Shown one piece after another: positions 36,436-49,300 of a DNA stretch of 64,000 nt (within the stretch, counting starts at the first letter, position 1; every line of letters begins with the position of its first letter). Where the stretch lies: contig DF239793.1 in the NCBI GenBank assembly GCA_000507305.1, forward strand, positions 88,968-152,967, read 5' to 3'. The notes beneath the pieces were generated by a model. The model saw nothing but the letters and a program-made list of their open reading frames with translations. It was not told the origin of the DNA and made no database searches. This stretch comes from Breviolum minutum Mf 1.05b.01 (lineage: Eukaryota; Sar; Dinophyceae; Suessiales; Symbiodiniaceae). The position numbers and the translations under genes are program-made.

Positions 36436-37123
36436 GGGCTTTGGCAATGGCTGAAGCCCTGCGGTGCAACGATGTCTTGGAAAGTTTGGACATGAACTCC
36501 AACGAGGTTGGAGAACGAGGCCCGGACTTCAGGAGGTTTTCTGCGTACCCTCTGGTCACTCTGGTGAACTAACATAGCAATGGAAAACCCACCATTTTTA
36601 AGAGGAAATACATCTTCAATCTGGGTGCATTTTCTATTGCCATGTTGGTTTACCAGAGTGTAGTTTCAAGTTTCTTGACCCAAAATCGCTTCCAGGTGCA
36701 GAAGAGTTGGCAGAGGCTTTGCGTCAAAACAGCACCTTAGACACCTTAGATCTTGGAAACAACCAGAGTCTAAGACGCAAATCTTAGGTTGGATTCTTTC
36801 CCGGTTTTTTTCAATCTGTGATTCTTTTTCAAGAATGACTTGTAGCCGGGGGAAAAATTCAATTGTTAACTGGTAGTTTTTGAGTTGGTGGTTTACAATT
36901 CAATATGTTTTGTTGGCACATCAATCCAAAGGTAGACATCCTTTTTGCTTCCGCTTCCAAATCAGATCACTCTGACCAGCAACTTGAAGCCCAACCAATC
37001 CAATCACCATGGGATTTTCTACAAAACTTCTAACCTAACAACATGATGGAGTGATGATCCACCATCTTTCAGCATGTCCATCCGCATTTATTTTTCAGTG
37101 TTCTTCAGTGTTTTGTTTATACG

Positions 37124-37154
<31 letters not shown>

Positions 37155-40100
37155 CAATAATGTTTTTCATTCGGAAAAAAATACCACCACATCCCAGTCT
37201 GTTTTCTTTCTTTTCTTTTTTTGCATCAAAAAAAATGCTGCATTTTTTGGTGCCCCCCGTCTTCCTACGGCCTCTCACCCCAGGATTGGCCCAAAAGGTT
37301 TGATTTTCTTAGCGGAGTTGCTACGACGCAATCGCAATCGAAGTCTTCGGCACTTGGCCTTGGGGTAGCTTGGTAATGGATGGCAAGGTGGGATAAAACA
37401 CCCTTTGTGAAATGGGGTGAAATTGGGGGCCCCTTTTAATAAATGGGCACAAATTACAATGGCCTTCAAAAAACAAAGATCCTGGAAGATTGGGGGAGGT
37501 TTTTTTTGAATTTTGTTGATGAATTGGTGGGAGGTGGTGAATTTTTTGATGGTTGGAGTCTCCCAGCTGGCATTTTTTATCACTTGGAGATGTGCCTGTG
37601 CCTAGAAAAAAGCTTAGTCACCAAGGAGCAAACCACCAACCGTTGTACTGAAAGACTGAAAGTCGGTTCGGGCCTTCACCTCAGGAACAACAACATTGGA
37701 GCTGATGCTACCGTGGCCCTGGCAGGCCTGAGTGCGGGAGTATTTTTTTCAGCTGGAAGATGATAGTTTCAACAAACATGACATCATTTTCCAATGTGGA
37801 TTAAAAAGTGGGTCACTTTTTGAAACGAGAGATTTCAAGAATACCATGTTTTGATGAGACTTCATGTTGCTACCTACTTCTCCCCAATCTGTGGCACCTG
37901 TGTGTTGGCTGTTTGTCACTCCAGACAGGTGTCTTGAAAAAGAACAACACCTTGGTGGATTTATCCTTGGACTTAAATGCTATTGGTGATCGAGGCGCCT
38001 GAAAACTTGAACGACCAGTTGAAATCTGATTCATTTCTGTTTTGTTGGAGGAATATACTACCCATCTATACTAAGGTTTACAATAGGAATTTATAGGGAA
38101 TCAACCCACCAGGATTTCATGGAATGCATTCCCCAAGGGTTTTGACCTCAACTTTTTGGGGCTTTTTCGGGCTTGCTAGGTGCTGAGGCATTTGGTGAAG
38201 CTGTTAGCTCGAATCACGCCTTGCAGCGTTTGGATTTGAGCAACAATGGTATCAAAGGTGCAGGCGCGCAGCAAACAACGGAGATCAATGGAACATATGC
38301 ATCTTCATGGTCAAAATTGTATAATGTTGAATTTTTGGTTAAAAAAAACAACTGTTTCAACAACTTGTAGCCTCAATACACTACATGACTATACGAAAAA
38401 TACTTGGCATTTGGATATTTGGGGTTTTGTGGTTCACTCACTTTCTGATAGCGTTTGTACGTGGAATTTTGCTCCAGGTGCGATCGCATTCTTCAATGGC
38501 TTGAAGAACAACCAAACGTTGGCACAACTGGTCATGGAGCTGAACCCCATCGGAGCCACAGGTGGTTGCTGTGATGGGTTCAAAGGTCGATAAAACGTTG
38601 TTTTTTTTGTTGTTCGCGTTGTTTTCAGAAGTTGACGCTTTTTTTTGACCCCCCCTCCAAAAAAAAACAGTCCTTTAGGTGAACTGTGTTCAATTTGTTC
38701 TTTAGGTTTTCAAGTTGTTTGAAAAAGTTGATGAATCTTTTGTTGACAAATTTGACCTTCTCTCCAAAAAAAAACCAGCCCTTTTTTAAAACCGGAGCCG
38801 ATAACCCCCCAACTTTTGCCACCTTTTTCCATACCTTTTTCCATGAGGTGCCACAGCCCTGGCGGAGGTCTTGCGGCAGCATCCGGTGCTCCAATTCTTG
38901 GACCCCTGGCGGGTTGGGGGGTTGGGGCATGTTGGGGCCAGGTTGCAGGGGGTCACTGCCTGCAAACGTGGTGTTTTTCCCATCAATCGCACGCAAGCCC
39001 CGAAAGTCTCAACCAAAATTTGGGTCGGAAAAAGCGGCTGGGCAGGACGTACGATTGACAGATTTGGGGACTGATGGATGCATTCAAGTGGCAGAAGGCT
39101 TAAAAAACAGCCAGGCTCAGTGGGAAGTTGGTTGTGTGATTTGAGTGGTTTGAGAGCTGTAGCTAGAAACAAAATCAGGGAGTATCCAAACTTGACTTGT
39201 GTTGTTTGCGCTTCTTTCTGATTTGTTTCTAGGCTTGTGGCAACCTCAGCTGATCGTACCCAAATGGTGGGTTTCATAGTGGAATCATAGTGGAATCCTC
39301 CAACAAATGGAGAAAAAAGGGCGATGCAGCTTAGTGAACTGTAGATGTATATACTTTAAGCGATGATTTTGATACAGTTGATGGTTCAGAAATCCTGCAC
39401 CAGATAGGTGGTTTATCCCACCATCTACAAGGTTTTATACATCCCAGTTGAGGTTGGTAGTTTATCCCATTGTTTGAAGGGTTTTCTACATCAGGTGGTT
39501 GTTTGGGATTTCTGAACCTTAAAAAGGCCATGTTTTTCCAGACACTGCCTCCAGATGTTTTGCCTCCAGGCGCTTCAGCATCTGGACATGTGTTACAACC
39601 AGATCTATGATCGAGGCAAGATACTCCGGGAAAACCAGCACACATACACCCCAAAAAATTCGTGCCCCAAGAAAGATCCCAACAACAAAAGTCTGGTCTG
39701 AAAGCATGCTACCTGGAAAGTATCATCGAAAGTACCAATTGTTTTTTGGGGGCAACTGGATGGCAGCTTTTTTTTGGTGAGGTTTCAAGTTGATGGTAAA
39801 ATGAACATCGCAAACATGTTGTTTTTGTTGGGGTTGGAAACCCCTGGGCTTAAAATCTGTCGACAGCTCGCCAGGTGGTGTGGCATTAGCCGAGGCACTG
39901 CGACATAATCGAACTTTACAGGACTTGCTTCTGCGTACAAATCAACTGGGCGATGCAGGCCGTGTTGGTTGGTTGGTTGGGTTTTTGAACCGGCCGTTTT
40001 GGCTGGGGAAAATGGATGGGAACCATGATGGTGTTCCATCTGACCTAAGAGAGTCGAAGTTTTTCTTGTTGTTTGGGACACTTGATACCTGGATCTACGA

Positions 40101-43100
40101 CTGTGCTAAAGCAGGATGATTTTTTCAGCGATTAATTTGGCATCCTTATTTTTTTGTCGGCATTTGGGATCCCCAATTTTTGTCCAAAAGGGACTTGCAG
40201 AAACTTGTCAGGTGTGACTGCTTTGGCGGAGTCCTTGCAAAAGAATCGTTCCCTGCAATACTTGGCCTTGGACAACAATCAAATTTCACAGCAACTTGGC
40301 AAGTCTTGCTGCATGGTAGGTACTTGTAATGGACAAAAGTCTGCGAAGCAATTGATATAGTCTATGTATCCGATTCATTTCACAGTTGTATTGATTAAAC
40401 AGCTGTTGAGCAATTGTTTAACCATTTTTTGTCCATGAACCGAACCCAGAATGAACATACTCTCATGGCAAGGTTGGGGGTAGCCGCGTTGGCCAAGACC
40501 TTGCAGAAGAACCGAGTCTTACAGCAGTTGCTAGTCATGCAGCATGCGTTTTTGGTTGTGTGATGATCAGAATTCCACGAATTTCTTGGCAGGTTGTCCT
40601 TGGATTTGAACTGCATGAGGGATCAAGGCGGGTGTTTGTACCAACAGTGGAGTGGGGTTTCACCATTGTTTTCATCGGCAGGTGCCACCCAACTTGCACA
40701 AGCCTTGACACACAATCGTAGCTGCTTGGCAGGGTGAAGATCCACTTGTCACATCTAAGCATTTTTCACGAATGAGTCAGAATTGACATTATCACTTATG
40801 ACTTGCAGTAGTTTGCTTGCCTATGCAACACACCTGCCGAGGTTTGCTAATCTTGCGGCTTTGTTCAAACGAGATTGGGGAGGAAGGCACGCTCTAGAAC
40901 ACTTGTTTGTCTGGAAATTGGGTCACAACGGCAGACACGACCATCAAATCCCAATCAATCCATGTTAGAATCAACAAACTTTTTCAGGAATTTCCAGCAG
41001 TTTAATCTTTCAGTACTCTTTTGAAGTCTTTCGTTCATATTTGTATACCCAAAACCTCCGTGTCAGGTGCAGTGGCATTGGCAGATGCCTTGCGACAGAA
41101 TAGCACCCTCGAACATTTGGCTGCCAGTGTCGTAGACCGCAATCCAAAGAGTCGATTTTTTATCGTAGTCAATTGCACTCGAGACCAGTGTCATTTTGAT
41201 TTTTACCTTTTTGAAAATACATAATTTATACATATGTAATATGTACATTCATGACTCACTACCATGTCAAACAGCTAATTGTGTGAAAGCTTTGGGAAAG
41301 CAACCATGGAAGCTGGAGATTGTTCATCTAAGGTTCCAATGACTTTGGACAACATGGAGCAACAGCTCTGGCTAGTGCCTTGCGGGAGAATCGTCACCTA
41401 CTGGTCTTGGATGTACGGATGAACAACATCGGAAATCCGGGGGATACTTGGTTGAAGACATCTACATTCCTGCTGGGTCAGGGTGTCCGGGATTCAACAA
41501 ACAAGTAGAGAACTTACCTGGAAATCCAAACTGGAGGATCATCAAATTTTGCTGTTTGAAAGGAAGAATAGCACATGTTGCTTCAAGTCAACAGAAGTCT
41601 CTAACGACTTTTTGACTATAAGCATCTAGAAGCTAAGAGATTTAGACATGTCATATCCTGATTTGTTTTTGGGTGATTCAAGGTGTGCCTACTGTGAGGA
41701 TTACCCGCATTTTCATGTGGCTTGTACCTCCACGAACTGTCCGTACACTACCATCATAGCACATGACGTCACCGCTTTGTGATGGTAATTTAGGTTGGGC
41801 ATGTCTCGAAATTGCTGGCCACCCGAAATGAATCTACCAATGCTATACTTTACTAAACATGCTCAATTTTGCAGTCCATTGCACTGGCGGAGGCCATAGC
41901 ACTGGCGGAGGCTCTCAGGACCAATCGCAGCCTACAGCAGTTATCGGTGCATTGAACTGCAGCTGGAGGGGTATTTCCATGGTATTTTTGCTCAAAACCC
42001 CCATGCTTCAAAGATGCCAATCAAGGACGATTAAAACATGTGCATCTTTTTATTTTGAGGGATTTGCTCAACAAAAGCAAGAGCAAGGGTGTGCATTGTT
42101 CAGCGTTTGGTGTCCGAAAAAGAACCCTTAATTGAAATTTATGACGAAGGTGTCCTTATTCATGCTGCATAGTGAAATTTCCTTTTCATGAAAAGGCGGA
42201 GTCCGGTATATAGGTAGTAGCATACTTTCCCTCGTAGTCAGCGCTAGTTTTTGGCGCTAGTTTGGGCTAAACCCGCTGGACTTTCATTGTCATGTGAGCA
42301 GATTCAACTAATAGATTTCATGATTTCATGTCAAGGTTTTCAAAAATGCAGGAGACTTCAGTACGTAACTGCATCATTAACTTAAAGGTGGCTTAACTAT
42401 TTCCTTCTGTTGTGCGGCAGCACTTTTACTTGGGTAGTACATGAGAAGAAACATTTTGGAAAATACAGGCCGACGAAAAACGCTTCACTGGCGCTAGCTT
42501 CACACTAGATCCGCTCTAGATACGGCTCAGCCTTACCGCATGGCCAAAACAACATAATATAAGTAGCAAGTTCCTCGGCAACCTGGAGCGACTGAATGTG
42601 CCTCGCGCTACATACCCTTGCACATAAATGATCCTTTGGCAGATTGAACATGTCACAGGGGATTGCAGATGAAAGCAGTAAGAAGTGGAGCCGCATGTAA
42701 GCACAAATTGTTGCAGTTTTTGGGAAAAGGAACTTTGATAAGATGATAAGAACCCATTTGGATTGCAAGAAATATGACATTCACTTTTACCAGCGAATCT
42801 ACGATGCTTCAACGAGACTTCCCCATAGCTCACATGCTTCTTTTCCGTTTCAGTTTCACTCCAGTCAAAATTCCGGTGAAATCATCAAACATACCATCCC
42901 AGCATCACCCAACAAAATAGGAGTACCCAACATACTGCAAGTACCATTGGTCCATTTTGATCCCCCTTGAAATTTCCTCTACGAAACTCGTGGGGTCATC
43001 TTCAGCTACAAGCTGGTTTTTTGTAGAAATTGACCCGGCAAGGGTGGGTCAGGAGCAGGGGGATTTGTAGAGAGGGCCTATTTTTGTAGAGAATTCCTTT

Positions 43101-44758
43101 TTGAAACTTTTACACCTAACTTTTGTAGAGATGATGATTTTTTAAAGATGATCCCTCTGGAATTTTCACACCTAACTTTTGTAGAGAAGATATTGGGATT
43201 GCTATGGACAGCCTAGATTCTCCAAGAGTCCCCAGCAGTTTTCTACCTTTATCATGACCTAAGGAAATTTCTTAGAGTCATTTGGGGCTGCAATCAAGAA
43301 ATTGTGTTGGCCAATGAACAAATCATTTCCCTCAGGTTCTGTTACCATCACACAAACCTCTACGAAGTTCATGTTCCCACTGTCTTAGTTGAGAGTTTTT
43401 TTTTTCGCGGAGGTGTTTTGTAGAGGCTTGTATTTGCATTGGGGGGGGGGGGTAGGAACATGTGTTTCGTAGAGAAATCCAGGGTGGGAACAGGTGATTC
43501 GTAGAAACGGGGGTCAGGACCACTGATTTGTAACTACAAAACAGGTGCCATGTCCCAACCAGGTAAATTTCAACGGGGATCCATTTTGAGTTTCCTAAAT
43601 TTCCTTAGCAATCCAAAAAATTCTTCTTCTGTCCAGCTTGGGGAAGTCGTGTCGTGGAGATTCAGGTTGGAAACAATAACATCCAACGGCACGGAGCGGA
43701 AGCTTTGGCAGAGACCTTGAAGGAGAACAAGACCTTGCAGGGCCTGGATGTTCGTTTTAATGTTCCTTGGCATTGAAAAATGGTTGGGAAAAAGACATGT
43801 TGAGACCGTTTTTTCAGTTGGAAAAAACGAAAGGCACATCGTTTTTGATGACGAAGAGGAAAAGAGGAGGTAAAGAGAATAAATCTGTATTGCAGCATTG
43901 CACAACTTTGATGAATATTATATACGTGAATTACATCTTCCCACTCCAAAGGACATCAAAACACTTTTTTGATTGCATTCATGAAACCCTATTCACAGCC
44001 ACAGTCATGCCATCCCTTTTCCTCTTGGTCTTTGACATTGAGGATTTGGGGGACATTGGCACAACTGCTCTCACGAACGCGACTGAGCTAGATGGTTTTG
44101 GTTTTGATGTATGTTTTTGCATGAAGCTATTAAAGACCCATTCAGATATATCAAGATAAAAGATATGAGGTATGTCTAGGTATGTCTTTAATGTTTGGAT
44201 ATATATATATATGTATACATATATTAGATTACATATATTATACCAAGTTTTTCGTTTTAACATCATAGTCCTCCAAAAGAAAAAAACACATGCACTTCAG
44301 ACATCTTACAGCCGAGGCTTTGAAGGAAAACACTACCCTACAGCAATTGGGAGTGGCCTCGCATGAACTAGGGCAGAACCTCGGAAAGAAAGAATTGGGC
44401 GAATGGGATGACCTTGGAATTCCCTACCCCATGACGGATCCATGGGACGAACCGCATATTTACGCATCAAAAATCATCCAAATGTAGGAAAATATATCAG
44501 ATACATGGATCCTATGGGTATGGATTATCGGACCTAACAAAAATGAGTGGTTTTTGTCCCAAGATTTGTACAAAGTGAAACTTGGAGAATTTGGGGGGAA
44601 ACCTTTGCAGGTACAGAGTAGCGTCATTTCGAAACATTTCCAGGCAATGAGTTGAGTGATTACCTTCAAGATGTTTCTTAGGTTTGGCCGTGCCACGGTG
44701 TCAGAGATGTTGGAAAAGCGCTTGTTGGTCCGGAACCACTGCGCAAATCTGACAGAAT
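36436..44758 (+). CDS. Leucine-rich-repeat protein (RNI/NLRC type), 23 exons
   Basis: Ribonuclease-inhibitor-type LRR protein, an intracellular binding scaffold. Exons: 36436-36519, 36696-36765, 37284-37364, 37685-37725, 37929-37994, 38180-38263, 38478-38561, 38848-38900, 39046-39114, 39570-39615, 39875-39958, 40212-40290, 40473-40526, 40593-40627, 40682-40720, 40842-40886, 41067-41126, 41333-41442, 41893-41946, 43676-43761, 44043-44078, 44317-44372 and 44682 to about 44758. Joined, they give 17 consecutive repeats of 28 residues (one of 30) with consensus G-A-x-A-L-A-E-A-L-x-x-N-x-x-L-x-x-L-x-L-x-x-N-x-I-G-x-x, then a short helical cap (EMLEKRLLVRNH). Phases agree at all 22 junctions and all acceptors are AG|G. 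Intron starts are 13 GC, 6 GT and 3 GA. No signal peptide or NACHT domain is seen, but the 5' end is not in hand. The partner is unknown. Confidence 0.9.
37116..37157. repeat. TA microsatellite
   Basis: Two TATATA runs in the LRR-gene intron 36766-37283. Confidence 0.85.
39373..39518. mobile_element. MITE-like element, copy 3
   Basis: Starts TACAGTTGATGGTTCAGAAA just inside position 39373 and ends GGGATTTCTGAACC, so both terminal repeats are present, the right one truncated. The interior is longer than in copy 2, with two tandem GGTTTATCCCA/GTTTATCCCA segments. It lies inside the LRR intron 39115-39569. Confidence 0.6.
42966..43530. repeat. TTTGTAGAG motif cluster with inverted copies and G12 tract
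   Basis: About eight direct copies of TT(T/C)GTAGAG and at least two inverted copies (CCTCTACGAA near 42974 and 43356), plus ACACCTAACTTTTGTAGAGA twice. A run of 12 G lies at 43441-43452. All within the largest LRR intron (41947-43675). Confidence 0.6.
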
Positions 44759-46271
44759 CTTGGCTTCTAACAGATCATTTGATGGAAATCTGACTCTGCG
44801 GTTTCATTTTTTAAAAAATCTTCACCCCTATCCTTGGGGTTTCATGATACACTTTGACTTTGAGGAGCATATTTTTCAAAATGGATGGAACCCATCACGC
44901 TGGGACTTGATTCATCTCTGTATCCGAGGCTTCTCGGAAAAACCAGCGCCACCAGTCGCAGAACTGCGACATCCAATAAAGCCAAAAGGTACCTCCGGGT
45001 AAACTGGGTGAGTTTAGGCCAAGTGAAGGAATTTTTCAAATCTGAAAAAAATCCATCTCTTATTTTCACACCATGTTTTCGGAAAAATCATCGTCTCTTC
45101 AGTTTCGAAACATCACCTTCTTTGGTCATGATGTGTGTTTGAAGGCCATTTATGGTATGAAGACATCTCAAAAAAAAGCGAGCAGTTGACATTTTGGCAT
45201 TTTAGCGCCCACCGTGCTGGATGACAATCAGTTTTTTTCTTTGCGCTGCTTGTGACATTTTGTGACTGGATAGCTGAACATCAACCACTCCAGGCAACTT
45301 GGAAACTTGGAATGGTAGGCCAATCTTCTACAAATCGCCTGGCCTGATCTTTCAAATCGCTGATTTGCTGATCGGCGAAAGATGTCGTTTGTTTTTATTT
45401 TAATTTTGCTGTATGTAAATTCTTTTTGGCTGTGAAGTCGAAGTCTTCAACAGCTTCAATTTTAATGTAAAACCCTATGACCATCCACGCCATCTTCCAT
45501 CGTAAACTCAAGCTTGCCGTATTTGAGATGCACAAACTCGGCTTGACATCGACATTGTAAATCGAAAAGCTATAGCTGAGTATGGCAAGCGGAGGAGCAC
45601 ACGGCTGAAAGTGGGTGTGAAAACATAAGCCTTGCTGTTTCAAAGCAGATGGAGGTCTTTGTAAATTTCCACAAAACCCTGACATGACTCTCAGGAATTT
45701 GGAACAGGCCCTTTTCAACAGACCGCATTTAGCGCATTTAAAGAGTCTTTCAAAGGCTTGTTTTCATGCTCATGTTAAATGGTCCTATCTAAATTTTCTT
45801 CGAATGACCAAGACTCCTGACGCATGCCCCATCATCATGCCATTTGAGAGAAGGGGGAAAAGAACTTCTGCATGTGGATGCTTTGAAACAAAAAGGTCGT
45901 CAGCTTTGAAATCGTGATATTTCTGGCAGTTTCCAAGCTGTATGCTAAACGGCGGAGGGAAATATTTTGCGAGTTGGTCTCGGTGCTAAAGGCATTGATG
46001 TCAACTCTATGACAGTTTGTTGGGGGGCGAAGGACATTTTTTTGACGAAGGACAGCATGGAAAAAAAAAGGACCGCCGAGAGCTAGCTCAACAAGGCCAA
46101 CATCTTCCAGTCCATGATCAGGAGCAGCCTAAAAAAGAACCAACGCAAAAAACAACAGACTGGAACGAAAAAGAACCGGAGGCAAGCCACAAGAGGACAT
46201 GCCGCAGACCGTTTGGGCTCATCCCCCAGGGGCTGTAATCCTCCACGGGGCTTGGCCTTTCTCGCTCACCG
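44759..46271. other. Region between the LRR and secreted-protein genes
   Basis: Probably contains the 3' end of the LRR gene. The only candidate exon is 45695-45755. The rest shows nothing I can support. Confidence 0.4.
45695..45755 (+). CDS. Possible 3' exon of the LRR gene
   Basis: Acceptor CTCTCAG|G and a GC donor. Two registers are open, one reading NLEQALFNRPHLAHLKSL, the other EFGTGPFQQTAFSAFKE. The correct one cannot be chosen without transcript data. Confidence 0.3.
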
Positions 46272-46378
46272 ATGATTGCCTTCGGGCATCTTGTCTTTCT
46301 AACCGCTGCTCTGTGGCAATGTGTGCGCACAGAGCATGATTGCGAACCAGTCCAAGCGACCAGTTCGGCCTTACTCCA
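46272..46378 (+). CDS. First exon with signal peptide
   Basis: ATG followed by MIAFGHLVFLTAALWQCV, a hydrophobic core typical of a signal peptide, then a polar stretch. The GT donor at 46379 has the phase needed by the exon at 46941. An upstream in-frame start was not seen. Confidence 0.55.
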
Positions 46379-49300
46379 GTCTGCACCTCAGTTTCTGGCG
46401 TGTCTCAGAACTTCAGCAAGGAGTCCACTTGACTCAATGCCCAGAACGCACTCCTGGGCAGGTCCAGGCGCCAAAAGCGTGACCTGGCGGAGCAGTTTCT
46501 CGGATTGCATCACCGTTGACGACAGCTTTGTGTCATTTAGGGCCCCAAACGGATGACACAGTCCCAGTCCAGTGGCTTGATCAATCCAAGGTTCTCTCCT
46601 GTGGAATTGCTCGATTCTTCAGGCTGAAAGTTGGGGGAAGCTGCCTATGATTCCACAGTCCATGAATGGCTACCAAACAAGGATGAATAGATATATATAT
46701 ATATATAGTATGTATACTGTATATATATATATATACATATAATTATATAATCATATATAATGTATGCACACAAAGGATAGAATCTTTTTGATGCCAATGA
46801 GTCTTTAGACACATGGGACTTTTCAAGCTTAGCTCCCAGCTGTCTGAGATTTCGAAAGAGAATTCATAGTGATGGAAATGTGATGCATCTCAACAATCCA
46901 AACATCAAAGAACTGGGACACCACTTTCAGCAACTCCCAGGGTCAGTGAAGTCCCTGAACCAATCTGGCTTGGCTGCACATTGTCGACCTCGCTCTCAAC
47001 AAGTGCCGCCGCCCCCAGATGTCGTGGCGAAGATCCATTCCGAGATTTTGACTTCGAAAGTGACACCTGGCTCAATGCTGGATTCGAGAAGGCCTCGTAA
47101 ACACAAAAACCATGAAAAGCCTCTTGTGTTTGCCTCTTCAGAAACCTGAACCATACTGTCCGCAAAATGCGCTAAGGAGCTACAAAACCACTGATGCGAC
47201 CTGCTCGGGCATCACCCTGGTGAACTTTGGAGTGAATACTTCAAAAACCACCTGCTGTCCCGAGGATTCATTGTCTTGTGGTGGTTGTCAAGTGTATTCT
47301 TCTGGTAAGTGTGAGAAGTGCCTTGGTGGTTATCGCTTGCAGGGGGAAATGTGCGAGGCATGTGCCAACACCTTGGGATGGACTAATGAGCTGGGTCAGA
47401 CATGTGATGGTATCACAATGAGTGGATGCAACGACCGACCGGTCACTGGTCAAAGCAGTAACCAGGCCTGTTGCATTTGTGGTGGGGGCACTAAGAGCCC
47501 CACTCCTTTCATGTATCCCGACAAGCGCTTTGCTCTTGGTGATGAAGTGATGCTGAAGCCCCTGCCACGTACAGCAAGGAGGTATTCTCTAAATGCTGAT
47601 TGTGGCCTTGGTGCTCACAACCTCACCTTCGATGGGACAACGGGCGCCATCTACTATTCAAGTCAGAAACCTTTAAAGGCATTTTCAGTGCAGTGTGAAG
47701 TCTCTGCCCACCAGGCAGGAGTTTCCCCCCCACAGTTTCCCTATTTTTGTTGGTGATGGTTGTCATCAGTTTCTCAGTTTTTCATCGTTTTCACGTTATG
47801 TTTTGTGGAAAGTCAAGCTTACTCACAAGAGAAACCCCGGTCTCAGACGCCAATTTCAATTTTCGGTGATTTTGTTGGAGTCACGACGAGTTTTCCTAAG
47901 AGGCACCTGGTTTGGTGGAGACTGTCAAAGTCTCGGTGTCGGTGGATCCCATGACCTATGGTGCCAGCGCTTTGGTGTTTTCTCCCACTGTGACATCCTA
48001 TCCAGTGATTGCCAAAACTCCAGCCGACTGGAGGGATTTCAGCTTGGTTTGTGCGCCTGAGGCTCCTTGGTTGACTATCAGCAGCTCTGGCGTCTTGTCG
48101 GCTTCAAGCACCTCAAGTGGTGCTGTAACAGATGTGGAGACTCCGGATGGAGATTTTGTCGGAATGGATGGATCGGTTTGTGTGGCATCGGCTTATGAGG
48201 TAGAAGAAAAGCGAAGCTCCACCTTCGTGGCAATAAAACCAAAGCCGTGGCCAAGGCTTGACTACGACACCCACTACTTGGAGGTCGTTGTCGGAGAGGA
48301 GGTGCCACCAATGAAGCCCAAGATTCCAGTCGGGTATGAGGAATCCGTTGGTGGTCTGAGGCCAACTTCTTTTCATGTCGCATGCGATGTGGATGCAGAT
48401 TGGGGCTCAGGTTCTTCAAGCACAAGCCATCCTACTGCGTCCTTCGACAGCATTTGGGGAATTGGCTTGGTTGGATCCCACGCTGTTTTTGAAATCCAGC
48501 CAGATGGCACCATCTCCATCAATCCTGCTGAATCCATGGCCAAGCTCTTTGATTCGATCTTCGCAGACAGCTTGCAGCGCAAGTCCATTTTGGTGACCTG
48601 TGGTGTGTGGGGATCCTTCCCCGGCTCCAGCTTTCCTGCGCTGCATTCTATGCTGATGGTCCGAATCAAGGACAGCATCTGTTGGGTCTCTGAGACCTTC
48701 CAAGGAAAGGTCATTGAGGAGCTACCCATCACAGCAGAGGAGCTCTGCAGGAACAAATGCCGATCTTCCAAACGCTGCTCCCACTTCACCTGGGCTCAGG
48801 ACAATTCCCAAAATGTTCAAAGCCTCTGGCAGCTTTGTAGACTGTCTAATGTTGTCGAAGTTCACGTTGTTGCGTTTTCCATACTTGTTTTTTGCTGTTC
48901 TTGCTTGAAACCTCGACATTCCAAACTCTGCCAATCATTCAGCAACAGACTGTGAAGGACAAATGCAAGCACTACCGTGTGGAAAACGAGGGTGGCCAGC
49001 CTGTGACGGCTTATGCCAAAGTCACTGACTGCACCGAGCCTTGGCGTATTGTGTCGTGTGAGTCATGTGTGCATTTTGTTCCCTGTGCTGCATACTTTGT
49101 CGAGCAAAGGATTTGGGCACATGCCTTCGTTTGAAGCATCCAGACTGGGTTTCGTCCTTAGACAACCACGGTTGACCAACATCGGCCGTTCTCGGCCTTG
49201 GCATTTATTTACTCATCCTAAAATGTGATGCACTTGTCCCTGGACACAGTGTTGAACCATGTTTGATTTAACCCTGATTGTCATTGTTTTTCTCGAGCAG

